Origin: Gnetum montanum
Lineage: Eukaryota > Streptophyta > Gnetopsida > Gnetales > Gnetaceae
Direction of reading: 5' to 3'
NCBI GenBank assembly: GCA_015680685.1
Contig: MNCI01030304.1
Span: 196,383-247,265, forward strand
DNA: 50,883 nucleotides
Made by a program: the position numbers and the translations under genes. The notes under the pieces are model-generated. The model was not told where the DNA came from, searched no databases, and was given only the letters and a program-made list of their open reading frames with translations. This document shows, piece after piece, positions 42,601 through 50,883 of the stretch (position 1 is the stretch's first letter; every line of letters starts with the position of its first letter).

Positions 42601-43224
42601 AAACAAGCTCTCACAACCACAAGTGTTTGAGTCTGTGCACACTCCTCCAGCACACAAGGCTTCAAAGCTTCTTTCAAACCAACAACAGGGCTTAATGCAT
42701 ACGGTTATGTTAACACATACTGTTATTAATTGGATCAAGGTGGGCCACCTTCCCAGGAAACTCTCTGACCCTAGGAGCCCCTTAATCTACCTCCAAGTTG
42801 CTGGGAACGAACCTCGTAAGGCTCTTCTTGACTCAGGTTCTGGAGTCAACTTAATCTTATGAGAAATGTATAAAGCCTGGAACCTACCTCCACTCAAGAA
42901 GAGAAATATTCAACTAGAGTTGGCTGACCAGTCCATCATCATTCCCCTAGGATTGGTGGAGGACATCATTATCACTATGTGTGGTTAGTCATACCCAGCT
43001 GATTTCCTAGTGATAGAAGTCAACAAAGGGGACTTCTCAAGTATAATGGGAAGGGCATGGCTGAGTACAATAGATGCATGCTTAGGGATTCATGATCTTT
43101 CCTTGGAGATATCTAAGGTAAATATTTATGGGAAGATCGAGAAGAAGAAATTTCCATACATCAAATGCAGTGACTTAGAGGGTGATGACATGGAGGAATT
43201 CTCAGCATTTCCTGCATGTGACTA
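42601..43224 (+). pseudogene. Aspartic protease of G2, active-site motif intact, frame broken
   Basis: The active site reads ALLDSGSGVNLI near 42820-42855, followed by a stop, then PADFLVIEV and IMGRAWLSTIDACLG near 43045-43085. D-S-G is intact, unlike in G1. Stops at 42859 and near 42987 break the frame. It would have processed the polyprotein. Confidence 0.8.
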
Positions 43225-43466
43225 GTATGCCCAAGAAGCATCGATACAATGGTGCCTGTATGTAGTGACCACACAACAAGAGAACACCCAGTGGTTGACA
43301 GTTGATCCTGAAAGCAGCCCACCAACATGCATGGAACGAATTGGGGGAACAACTCACAACCACAATGAAGGCATAGATACATTGGAGTATGAGCGTCGCC
43401 GACTTCCATCCCTTAACCTGAAAACATCAATCAGGAGAAGTTGGACACTTCTCAAAAATTCAAATT

Positions 43467-45370
43467 GATGTTCATTAATTTGGATCTCTTCCTTTCTATT
43501 CAGTCATGGGGGAGATGGCCACCTATGCTGATCATTTGAGGCCCTCAGTTCTTTTAAGTTTTTGTTTTACACATTTTTTTTTTGCACATTTTTGTTTTAC
43601 AAATTTCTTTAACTTTTCTTATTTTTTTTTACAACATCTTTATACTTTTTCATTTCTTATGTGTGTGTTATCCATCTTGTCAAGTTTGTCATTTAATAAC
43701 TGTTCTTCATGATGGCATGAACTGTTTTCCTATTGATTGCTAATGTTTGGTTTTTACCTTTAAGTTACAATGTTGATACTATGGTATGGTTCTTTTGATA
43801 CAATAGGCAATGAGTCCACTTCATCCATACACCCATAGATTTCCATGGTCTCTCTTGGATTGGAACTGTGCAGTCCCTTTTTTCAATAATAAGAACTATC
43901 AACAAATCGGTGATTGGGATTCAAGGATTGAAAAGGATGTGACTTCAAGGGAACTTGATGCACTTGTGTTGGCCATTATCTTGGGTGCTTGGATGTTTTC
44001 TTATTGAGTTTTCCTTCCCATTCCAAAATTGCTCCATTATCGGGAAGCTAAGCTAATAAAAATAACAAAGTCTTTGCATGGTGTGGTTCTCATGCATAAG
44101 AAAAAAAAATAGTGAGAATTCAAAGCACACCCCTTAGACGAAATAATCATTTGGGCTACACACATTGGTTATGGAACTAAAAATAAAAATGTTCCCTTGA
44201 ACTAAGGCCCTTATTGCTTCCCATTCTCTCCTCCTTTGTTTCGTCGAAATGGTGGTGGCTTTTTGATGGATGCATTCTTGTTACTTCAAGAGGATAAATT
44301 GGCTGAATGCATTAATGCGAAGTCACTGGAAGTGGTTTTTTGAGGCCAGACTTGGAATGGGATCTACTAAGTCACATTAATCATTAAAATACACAAGGGG
44401 CTGTACACCACCTTGTTCTTGAGATTCCATTCCATTCTCTTCTTTTCATCATTCTTCCTCCATTGTTCACCTCATTGCCAGTTGTATCATTAGTGTATAT
44501 TTTGGTTGACGCATCGTTTTCCTTTTGGTAAAATCTTGTGGTTAAGACTTTAAATCTCATTCCAAATGACATTCTCAGAGCCTATGGACTCTTCGAATGT
44601 GGGTTTTTCAGGGCATTAAGGGCATGAGCCTGCTTTGGGGAGGACCCACTAACATTTCTATTTGGTGCACCAATTAAATTCTTTTCCTTAACATTTTTGC
44701 AATCCATTCTATTTTGTTCATTTCCATCTTGACATCCATTTTATCGATGTTATAGTTGTCTCTTTTTCTCCATCTTTCTTGTTCCTTTTCTTTCTCCATT
44801 CTATCGCTACTGGAGGTTCGCTCTTAGTCATGGGGTTCCAGACCCAATTTTTTTGAATTTTCTCCTAACCCCTACACCTTCGGTAGTCACCATGAATATA
44901 TCTCTAGACCTGCATCAGCCATACCACAACTCAGCCAATGGAACTTTCACTAAAGCAAGGTATCAACTACATTGTGATTCATTTACCCTTGCTAATATAA
45001 AGACTGTGTTGTGTGTGTAGATGGCAATCATGCAATAATGGATTGGATCTGGAGGGAACACTTGGAATGGAGCAGTGCTGAAAGCAACTATGCAAGGAGA
45101 AAGATCGATGGCGCGCTTATGGATAGACAATGAAAGGCGCAATCTTGGCATTGGCAACAACAGACTTCTTCTCTCTTCTCCCTCAGCTACCAAATAAGGC
45201 CTGATGTCAAATGTATAAGGTGTTCACTCTTGTTGTCCTGAACACTATTTTTTCTTATTCTGTAATGATGATCCGTTCACATGTCGTCCCATTTACCATT
45301 AGTTCCATTCAAGCTAATAATCCCATACCTTCCCAATATTTTGTAAGGAACTCGAGGATGAGTTTTTATT
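43467..45370 (+). other. 3' internal region of G2 after the pol deletion
   Basis: Directly follows the deletion junction and matches G1 5465-7403. It starts with the polypurine-like CAGTCATGGGGG (43501-43512). Plus-strand open frames here are not conserved with G1. The minus strand, about 44950-44384, has pieces similar to those of G1 (KSEPPVAIEW, KQAHALNAL, DASTKIYTND), listed under G1 as a possible antisense ORF. Confidence 0.7.
44384..44950 (-). pseudogene. Possible antisense ORF remnant in the G2 3' region
   Basis: Minus-strand frames give FMVTTEGVGVRRKFKK near 44890, MTKSEPPVAIEWRKKRNKKD near 44800, and DASTKIYTNDTTGNEV near 44480, each with a counterpart in G1. The composition is basic and hydrophilic. 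Stops and frame changes separate the pieces, so no product is expected. Confidence 0.35.
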
Positions 45371-45384
45371 CAGTCATGGGGGTA
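45371..45384 (+). other. Polypurine tract of G2
   Basis: CAGTCATGGGGGTA immediately before the 3' LTR, identical to the G1 tract. Confidence 0.7.
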
Positions 45385-46228
45385 TGATGGGACGCGATAT
45401 TGCATGGGCCACGATATCGTGTACGTGATGTATCATATGCGATATTGCGTCTTTCCCACAATATTACATACACGATATCATAGTCCATCGCCATTTCTAT
45501 AAATAAGAAGTAGCTCTCCCTTATTTCATCATCTAGATCTAGACCCTTAGCAAAAATCTGGAAGTTTTACCTCTCTAGAGATAGAATAATTTCCATGTGC
45601 CTGCAGTAGAAGATCCAAAGTAAACGGATTTTTATTTGAGCAAATATTGTACCTGAACACAAGTTTGTGTGTACGGAAATAAAGATGAACTGGTGGATAA
45701 ACCTTATAGTGCATGGACTAAGCTAATTAGGATTTCAATTACTGTTATTTATTGTTGATCATTTAAATGATTTATTAGTTAATTAAATCTCTCTCAACCC
45801 TTCTCCCATAGTTAAGTGCATTCAGTATGAACAGTTCGAGCACATGCATTACACTTGGTGATCCTAGTAATGAATAGCATTTGGTAATCAAGGTTGCATC
45901 GGTTCAGGGTGTGAATGGTAAGTTGGAACAGATGTTTATGCTAGGTTAATTAAGGATTAGTTAGTTAGTTAAAGTTAGTTAATTAGTCTCTTCACCCTTT
46001 ACCTCATTAGCATAGGTGATAAAACATAAAAGCTATAAAAATCACATACCTCAGACTTACTTAACCATACAACTGTGACAAATACAAGTAAGTCTGGGAA
46101 GACAACAAATGATTAACCTTAAGTGTTCCATAAGGCGTGTAGGCACTTAGTTTGTGGAGTTGGACCAGATCGCACATGTAACGCTTGTATTCGTATGGTT
46201 GAGTGTAGGGGTACCTTGCCACTCATCA
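45385..46228 (+). repeat. 3' LTR of G2
   Basis: 844 bp, TGATGGGACG to CTCATCA. It contains a 49-bp piece of U3 absent from the 5' LTR, with GATATTGCG and GATATCATA units. The TATA box is at 45498-45505. Followed by the CACAC TSD. Confidence 0.95.
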
Positions 46229-46969
46229 CACACCCAATACAAGCTCTAAGCTCCTCTTTAGAGTGATATGATGCGACAAATCCACTTAACCTTGCAAGGT
46301 CTCAACAAGATTAGAATGTGGTTTCAAGGACTCCATCACCTTTACAACTTGAGCTTTACTCTAGAGTATTGTGGCGCTACACCAACACTCAATCCTGTAG
46401 GATCCTAACAAGCTCAAGCAAGATGCCTTCCTACAAGAAGTACATCAACCCCATAGGAAAATAAAAGAGAACTTCGATTACAAGGAATGAATGCAACTAA
46501 GTTTGTTGATCCTTGCACTTTGAGGTATAGCTTACATTGATTAAATTCAATAGACAAAAGATAGTACAATGAGGAATAATAATGATTACAATGATTGGAA
46601 AATGATTTACAATTGATAGTACCAAAGCTTGCACACTTCCCAATGAGAATGAAGTCTTCTTATAGTCAATATGTTTCCAAAATCACCTTGGAATTTATGC
46701 AATGGTGAACTAAAAGTCACTAGAGACATCTTCCCTGAGATTGAGATGTATTTCTATAATTAACCTTCATTCTAGAAAGACTTCTTCTTTAAGACAAAGA
46801 CATCTTTCTACATTTGAAATTCATTCTACAAAGACATCTTCTTTGCATGAAAGACATCTTTCTATCTCGAAAGATGTATTTTATTTTCTAGAGATGTCTT
46901 CTCCTTTTTGGTAATGTTCAAAACTTAAGAAAATGGGTTAGTCTTTTCCCAATACATAATAATACATAA
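46229..46969 (-). repeat. Copia B 3' LTR, inner part (right of G2)
   Basis: Resumes the LTR interrupted at 39250 and matches the solo LTR from about 24095 onward. It includes an octamer array (46724-46899). With the left part it makes about 922 bp. The inner boundary near 46969 is approximate. Confidence 0.8.
46724..46899 (-). repeat. Octamer array in the copia B LTR U3
   Basis: Several AGACATCT/AGATGTCT octamers or close variants in 176 bp, in both orientations, at the same relative place as in the LTR at 28650-29585. Confidence 0.8.
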
Positions 46970-46986
46970 GCTACTTCTCCCTCTTT
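46970..46986 (-). other. Polypurine-like tract of copia B
   Basis: The minus strand reads AAAGAGGGAGAAGTAG next to the presumed LTR start. A second purine run, AGGGGGAG, lies near 47018-47025. Confidence 0.45.
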
Positions 46987-47109
46987 TTGGACATAATCAA
47001 AAAGAAGGTGAGGCAAGCTCCCCCTAAACAAGTACATAAAAAATATTTTTTTTTGTACTTTCATATAATTTTTTGTTATTGTCTTATTAAAATAGAAATA
47101 ATAGAACAA

Positions 47110-47700
47110 GTTACATGACAGGATAGGGTCCTATCCCCATATCATTACATAGAAAGACTAACTAACATTTGTCTAGAGGTTTTGTGAAGGCATCAGCTAG
47201 TTGGCTTTCTATTTTAATAAACTCTAGCCTTACATGACCATGTTATGTATGTTTGTGTATAAAGTGATGATAAATCTCAACATGTTTGGTATGAGAATGT
47301 TGGGTGGGATTTTTTATAATGTTGATGGTGCTCTTGTTGTCATAGTAAATTGGTGTTAAGTCTACTTTTACTTCTAAATCTTTGAGAGTTTCTTTCATCT
47401 AAAGTAATTGACCATAACAAAAAAGATATATTTAGCTTTTGTTGTTGAGAGAGTCATAGAAGTTTACTTCTTGGTTATCCAAGAAACAAGACTTCTTCCG
47501 AGAAGAAATAGTTTCCACTCATGTTGTGATGATCATCAGAACAACCTGTCCAATTTGTGTCACAATATCCAGCAAGATTAAGTGGAGAATCCTTTGGATA
47601 CCAAAGGCCCCAATTAGTAGTACCCTTTAAGTAATGAATAATATTTTTAATAGCTTGGTAATAAGATTCCTTTGGAGCTGTTTGGTATATGGCACACAAT
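47110..47700 (-). pseudogene. RNase H of copia B, decayed
   Basis: The open part 47475-47699 reads YYQAIKNIIHYLKGTTNWGL, LAGYCDTNWTGCSDD and GNYFFS. The C-terminal half (47110-47470) reads IYYDNKSTINIIKNP, HTKHVEI and LADAFTKPL. The order and motifs are those of the copia RNase H. Its role was removing RNA from the RNA-DNA hybrid. Stops lie in the middle. Confidence 0.88.
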
Positions 47701-48660
47701 CCTACATTTAAAGCTATATCTGGTTTATTGTGGTTAAATAAAGAAGACTACCTATCATGCCTCTATAAAGCTTGGGATGAATAAGCTTACCTTGTCATCT
47801 TTAATAAGTTTAGAATTTGTAGCCAAAGGAGTACCTTCAACTTTGACATTAGCTATGTTGTAGTTGAGTAGAAGATATTTTGCATATTTGGTTTGACAAA
47901 TAAAGGTTCCATTAGATATTTGATAGATTTGAAACCCAAGAAGGTTCTTAAGTTCTTCCATCATGCTCATTTCAAATTTATACTGCATGAGATCAGAAAA
48001 TTTCTTGTAAAGAATTTTGTTAGTGGCATCAAAAATAATGTCATCAACATAAATTTGAACTATTAGAAGATCTTTACCTTCTCTTTTAAGAAACAAAGTA
48101 ACATCAACTTTACCTATTTCAAATGCATTTGATGTAAGGTATTGAGAGAGTCTTTCATATCAAGATCTTGGAGCTTGTTTAAGACCATAGAGAGCTTTCT
48201 TAAGCTTGTAGACATAATTAGGCTTGATGGAATCATCAAAGCCTTTAGTTTGTTTAATGTAAACTTATTCTTGTATGTTGCCATTCAAGAAAGCACTTTT
48301 GACATCCATTTGATAGAGCTTCATGTTGTTAATGCTAGCATAGGCAAGAAGAAGTCTAATAGATTCTAGTCTAGAAATAGGAACAAAAGTTTCATCAAAA
48401 TAAATTCCTTCTTGTTGGCTGTATCCTTTGGCAACCAATCTAGCCTTATTTTTAATGATGTTTTCATTATCATTAGTCTTTCTTCTAAAGACTCATTTTG
48501 TTCCAATAATAGGTTTATCGTCAGGCCTAGGTGTCAATTCCCATACATCATTTCTAGCAAATTGAATGAGTTCATCTTGCATAGAAGAAATCTAGCCTTC
48601 CTCTCCTTCGAATTCCTTAAAATTTTTAGGTTCAAGTTGTGAGAGATATGCAGAGAAAGC
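47701..48660 (-). pseudogene. Reverse transcriptase of copia B, decayed
   Basis: Minus-strand reading: KARLVAKGYSQQEG near 48410-48455, YQMDVKSAFLNGNIQE near 48280-48330, [13 protein letters not shown] then a stop in place of Trp near 48160-48205, and the catalytic IYVDDIIF with FEMSMM-EL and FLGFQI-like in the open part 47755-48096. All RT blocks are present; several stops and a TGG-to-TGA change kill it. The best preserved RT in the window. Confidence 0.92.
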
Positions 48661-48699
48661 ACAAATCTATTTGATCTGACTTCTAGTATGAACACTATC

Positions 48700-49640
48700 T
48701 TTAACTTACCCAATGAAATCATTAAGATAGTGAGTTTTGCTTAGTCTAGGAATTTTTGGTTGGGTGGGGAATATCTCGTAAAGTTCATCCTCATTTTTTT
48801 CTTCATGATCACTACTAGATTTTGAAACTTTATCATCTTGCACTTGTGTAGGGCTAGATAATTTTTGAATGGGAACAGCTTCTTCATTAGGTTGAGGACA
48901 AGTAATATCATGATAATCTATTTTGACATTTATGGTTTCTTCTATAGTATTTGTCATTCTATTAAAAACTCTATAAGCTTTTCTAACTAGAGAATATCCT
49001 AAGAAAATGCCTTCATCAATTTTTGCATTAAACTTTCTCAAGTTATCTTCATCATTTAGAATATATCATTTTGAACCAAAAACATGAAAATAAGCTACTA
49101 ATGGTTTTCTACTAGTCCACAATTCATAAGGAGTTTTAGAAGTGAATATTCTTACTAGGACTCTATTGGATACATAATAAGCAGTGTTGATGGCTTCAAC
49201 TCAGAATTGATGAGAAACACTTTGATCATTTAATATGGTTCTTTTCATCCTATTTAAGATTCTATTTCTTAATTTAGTTACCCCATTTTTTTGAGGAGTT
49301 CTTGCAACAAAGAATTAATGAAGAATATCATTCATTTGATAAAACTATTCAAACTTTGCATTTTTGACCTCACCTCCATTATCACTTCTGAAAATTTTAA
49401 TACCATATCCTTTTTCTTTTTGGATTTGATTACTAATGCTAAAAAAATGATCAAATACCTCATTTTTTTGATATAAAAATGCAACCCAAGTAAAGTAAGA
49501 ATAATCATCAATAATGGTCAAAAAATATCTTTTCTTTCCTAAGATAAGTGTTTGAATTGGACCAACCACATCTATATGAAGCAAATCTAAGGGATGAGTA
49601 GTAGAAATACAATTTTTCTTACCAAATCTTACCATCATTT
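48700..49640 (-). pseudogene. Integrase core and C-terminus of copia B, decayed
   Basis: The core opens with LDLLHIDVVGP near 49560-49590 and has the second catalytic Asp in FRSDNGGE near 49375-49395. The third block reads ARTPQKNGVTKLRN near 49270-49310, where the family has a Glu (VVER or VVEK), so the catalytic Glu appears replaced by Lys. The C-terminal LRKFNAKIDEGIFLGYS is open at 48706-49041 and continues into an acidic linker. It inserted cDNA; now inactive. Confidence 0.88.
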
Positions 49641-49900
49641 ATTTCCCTTTCTGACAAGATTCACATGTATTTAAGCTAAAATCTTTGAGCTTGGGAAGAT
49701 CATGGACCATTTCCTTTGATACCAAGGTTTGAAGAATTTTCTTATTTATGTGGCCCAGCTTCCTATGACAAAGACGTGTATCATTTGTATAACTTAATAA
49801 GCACTTGGATTTAAGGTTAGGACAATTTCCAAAAATAGTGGTATACACATTTCCTTTTCTAGTTCCTTCTATCACAATGTTTCTAGTAGATAAATCTTGT
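49639..49900 (-). pseudogene. GAG-pre-integrase zinc-binding part of copia B
   Basis: The open reading gives RLCHRKLGHINKKILQTL and CESCQKGK, the HHCC zinc-binding pattern at the N-terminus of copia integrases. One 78-codon frame is still open at 49639-49875. Confidence 0.85.
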
Positions 49901-50119
49901 ATTGTACAATTTTCTTTTGAAAAATTAACATTAGAATTTGAATCATAGAGCTAACTAAAACTAAGAAGATTATGTTTTAATCCATCAATGTAAAATACTT
50001 TGTTTACAGTTGGGAAGCCCTTACCTTTACCTCCTATGGTATCAATACCTATTATAGGTGCTTCCATATCATCTCTAAACATGACTATTCCAAAATTTTA
50101 TTCCATGAAGTGGGTGAAG

Positions 50120-50180
50120 TAGGAATTTTCACCTATCATGTGCCTAGAACACCCACTTATCAATATACCATGTGCTAGAT
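50120..50180 (-). pseudogene. Protease active-site region of copia B, one-base frameshift
   Basis: The minus strand reads STWYID and then, one base out of frame, SGCSRHMIGEN. Together these are the copia protease signature W-[YL]-x-D-S-G-C-S-R-H-M. A single extra A inside the active-site codons near 50158 breaks it. Confidence 0.75.
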
Positions 50181-50303
50181 TTGTCATTGAAGATAGTAAT
50201 TTGAGCCATCAAGTTCTTCTCATAGTTTCCTTCTTTTGTTTTGCAGCCTTGCATGGTTCCCATTCTAGGATGCTTTTTCAAAGGCCAAGAGTAATGGTGT
50301 AAT

Positions 50304-50543
50304 CTAAGATAAAAGAAAAATTTCAATATAGTTGTATTTACCACAAAATAAGCATTTCAAGAGTTTTGGTTTAGAAGATTTACCAAATTGTTGTTTTTGG
50401 TCTTTGGACTTCTCCATAGAGTTCTTGTTGATTTGCTCAATCACATTTGTTAGTTTTTGAATCTCAGTCCTAAGATTTAAGTTTTTGCTATTTGAGATAA
50501 GAGCATTCCTCATCCAAAACTTTAATTTTAATTTCCTTGACAT
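50304..50543 (-). pseudogene. gag nucleocapsid remnant of copia B
   Basis: An 80-codon open frame with a Lys/Asn-rich helix, then KCLFCGKYNY, the first half of a CCHC zinc knuckle; the His and last Cys are not in frame. The position just before the protease fits gag. Confidence 0.6.
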
Positions 50544-50787
50544 GTAAAGAGTCTTTTATTTCAATACACAGATTTTAGAAAGAAAGAATCTCATTGCAAA
50601 ATATCACATACCTTTCTTAAATATTACAATCACTATTAAGGTTGCAAGAGTAGACACTTCTATTTTTGAATAGAATGAATGAAATGGAAGATTTACGTTT
50701 TTGGTAGATGTGATATAGAAATTCGATATAGTAGATAATAAAGAGAATTAGTCTCCTTAACCAATTATGTCTAGTATTTCCTTCCAT
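50544..50787 (-). pseudogene. Shortened gag N-terminus of copia B
   Basis: An ATG at 50787 opens MEGNTRHNW, like many plant copia gag starts, only 37 bp from the primer site. Only about 240 bp separate it from the nucleocapsid piece, far less than normal, so most of gag has been deleted. Confidence 0.5.
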
Positions 50788-50824
50788 TGTTCACTCTTGG
50801 AGATTAATGAAGAGCACAAGAGTA

Positions 50825-50840
50825 CCTTGCTCCAATGCCA
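50825..50840 (-). other. Primer binding site of copia B (decayed tRNA-iMet type)
   Basis: The minus strand reads TGGCATTGGAGCAAGG two bases after the LTR end. The usual plant copia site complementary to initiator tRNA-Met is TGGTATCAGAGC; three transitions separate them. Confidence 0.65.
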
Positions 50841-50842
50841 CT

Positions 50843-50883
50843 TGAGGATTGTTGAGCTTAGAAAGGAAGAGGGGGGTTTTGGG
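50843..50883 (-). repeat. 5' LTR end of copia B, cut by the window edge
   Basis: TGAGGATTGTTGAG matches the 3' LTR outer end at 39071, then a G-rich tract as in the other copies. The rest lies outside the window. Confidence 0.7.

Larger units (their letters stand above)
39251..46228 (+). mobile_element. Ty3/gypsy element G2, pol-deleted, nested in the copia B LTR
   Basis: Both LTRs, the primer site, gag, protease and polypurine tract are present, with a 5-bp TSD of CACAC. RT, RNase H and integrase are missing. Left of about 43467 it matches G1 up to about 2555, and right of it matches G1 from about 5465, so about 2.9 kb was lost. The two LTRs differ at a modest number of sites (by eye roughly one in fifteen), mostly transitions, plus a 49-bp length difference in U3. 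It could only have moved with proteins from a relative such as intact G1-type copies, or it was deleted after insertion. Confidence 0.95.
39071..50883 (-). mobile_element. Ty1/copia element copia B, split by G2, continues past the right edge
   Basis: On the minus strand from the right: the LTR end, a primer site, short gag, protease, integrase, RT, RNase H, a polypurine-like tract and a 3' LTR whose outer end is at 39071. The 3' LTR is interrupted by G2 at 39251-46228. Motifs such as YVDDIIF and MSMM-EL are close to the plant Tork/Sire-like copia lineages. The outer end of the 5' LTR is outside, so its TSD cannot be checked. Confidence 0.9.

Overview
The window looks like gene-poor, AT-rich nuclear DNA of a seed plant with a large, old genome. 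The retrotransposons are ancient, heavily decayed and nested, and the only convincing host gene belongs to a plant-specific RING-H2 family. A gymnosperm (conifer-like) source is my inference; nothing in the sequence fixes the species. There is no sign of bacterial, organellar or viral genome organisation.

Layout. (1) 1-8072: a Ty3/gypsy LTR element (G1, + strand) with a tRNA-Asp-type primer binding site, decayed gag, protease, RT-RNase H and integrase, a long 3' region and a truncated 3' LTR. The window opens inside its 5' LTR. (2) 8073-14365: AT-rich repeat-derived DNA with small duplications and no supportable gene. (3) 14366-19950: a less repetitive, more GC-rich island holding one intact intronless gene on the minus strand (16437-17036), a XERICO-like RING-H2 E3 ubiquitin ligase. 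Its presumed core promoter and leader carry six perfect 21-bp repeats. (4) 21705-22619: a gypsy solo LTR related to G1, with a perfect 5-bp target-site duplication (TSD). (5) About 22620-29780: an old Ty1/copia element (copia A, minus strand) readable from gag to RNase H. It is split by two LTR copies of one family, in opposite orientations; one has a perfect TSD. (6) 29800-37200: AT-rich DNA with a tRNA-like SINE candidate and a roughly 279-bp tandem satellite (34262-35504). (7) 37238-50883: a nest three levels deep. A gypsy-type gag remnant (38131-39070) is cut by copia B (minus strand, running off the right edge). Copia B's 3' LTR is in turn cut by a second G1-family element, G2 (39251-46228, TSD CACAC), which keeps gag and protease but has lost RT, RNase H and integrase.

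How the parts relate. G1 and G2 belong to one family and have complementary deletions: G1 kept pol and lost much of gag, G2 the reverse. Both share a 1.9-kb region between pol and the 3' LTR, with conserved minus-strand reading and a second polypurine-like tract. The copia B LTR family carries arrays of an octamer, AGACATCT or its complement, and a similar array lies beside the gypsy-type gag. No element here looks able to move by itself. The RING-H2 gene is the only feature I expect to make a working cellular protein. I found no clear new multi-gene system; the least ordinary signals are the octamer arrays, the 21-bp promoter repeat, the satellite and the shared antisense region.
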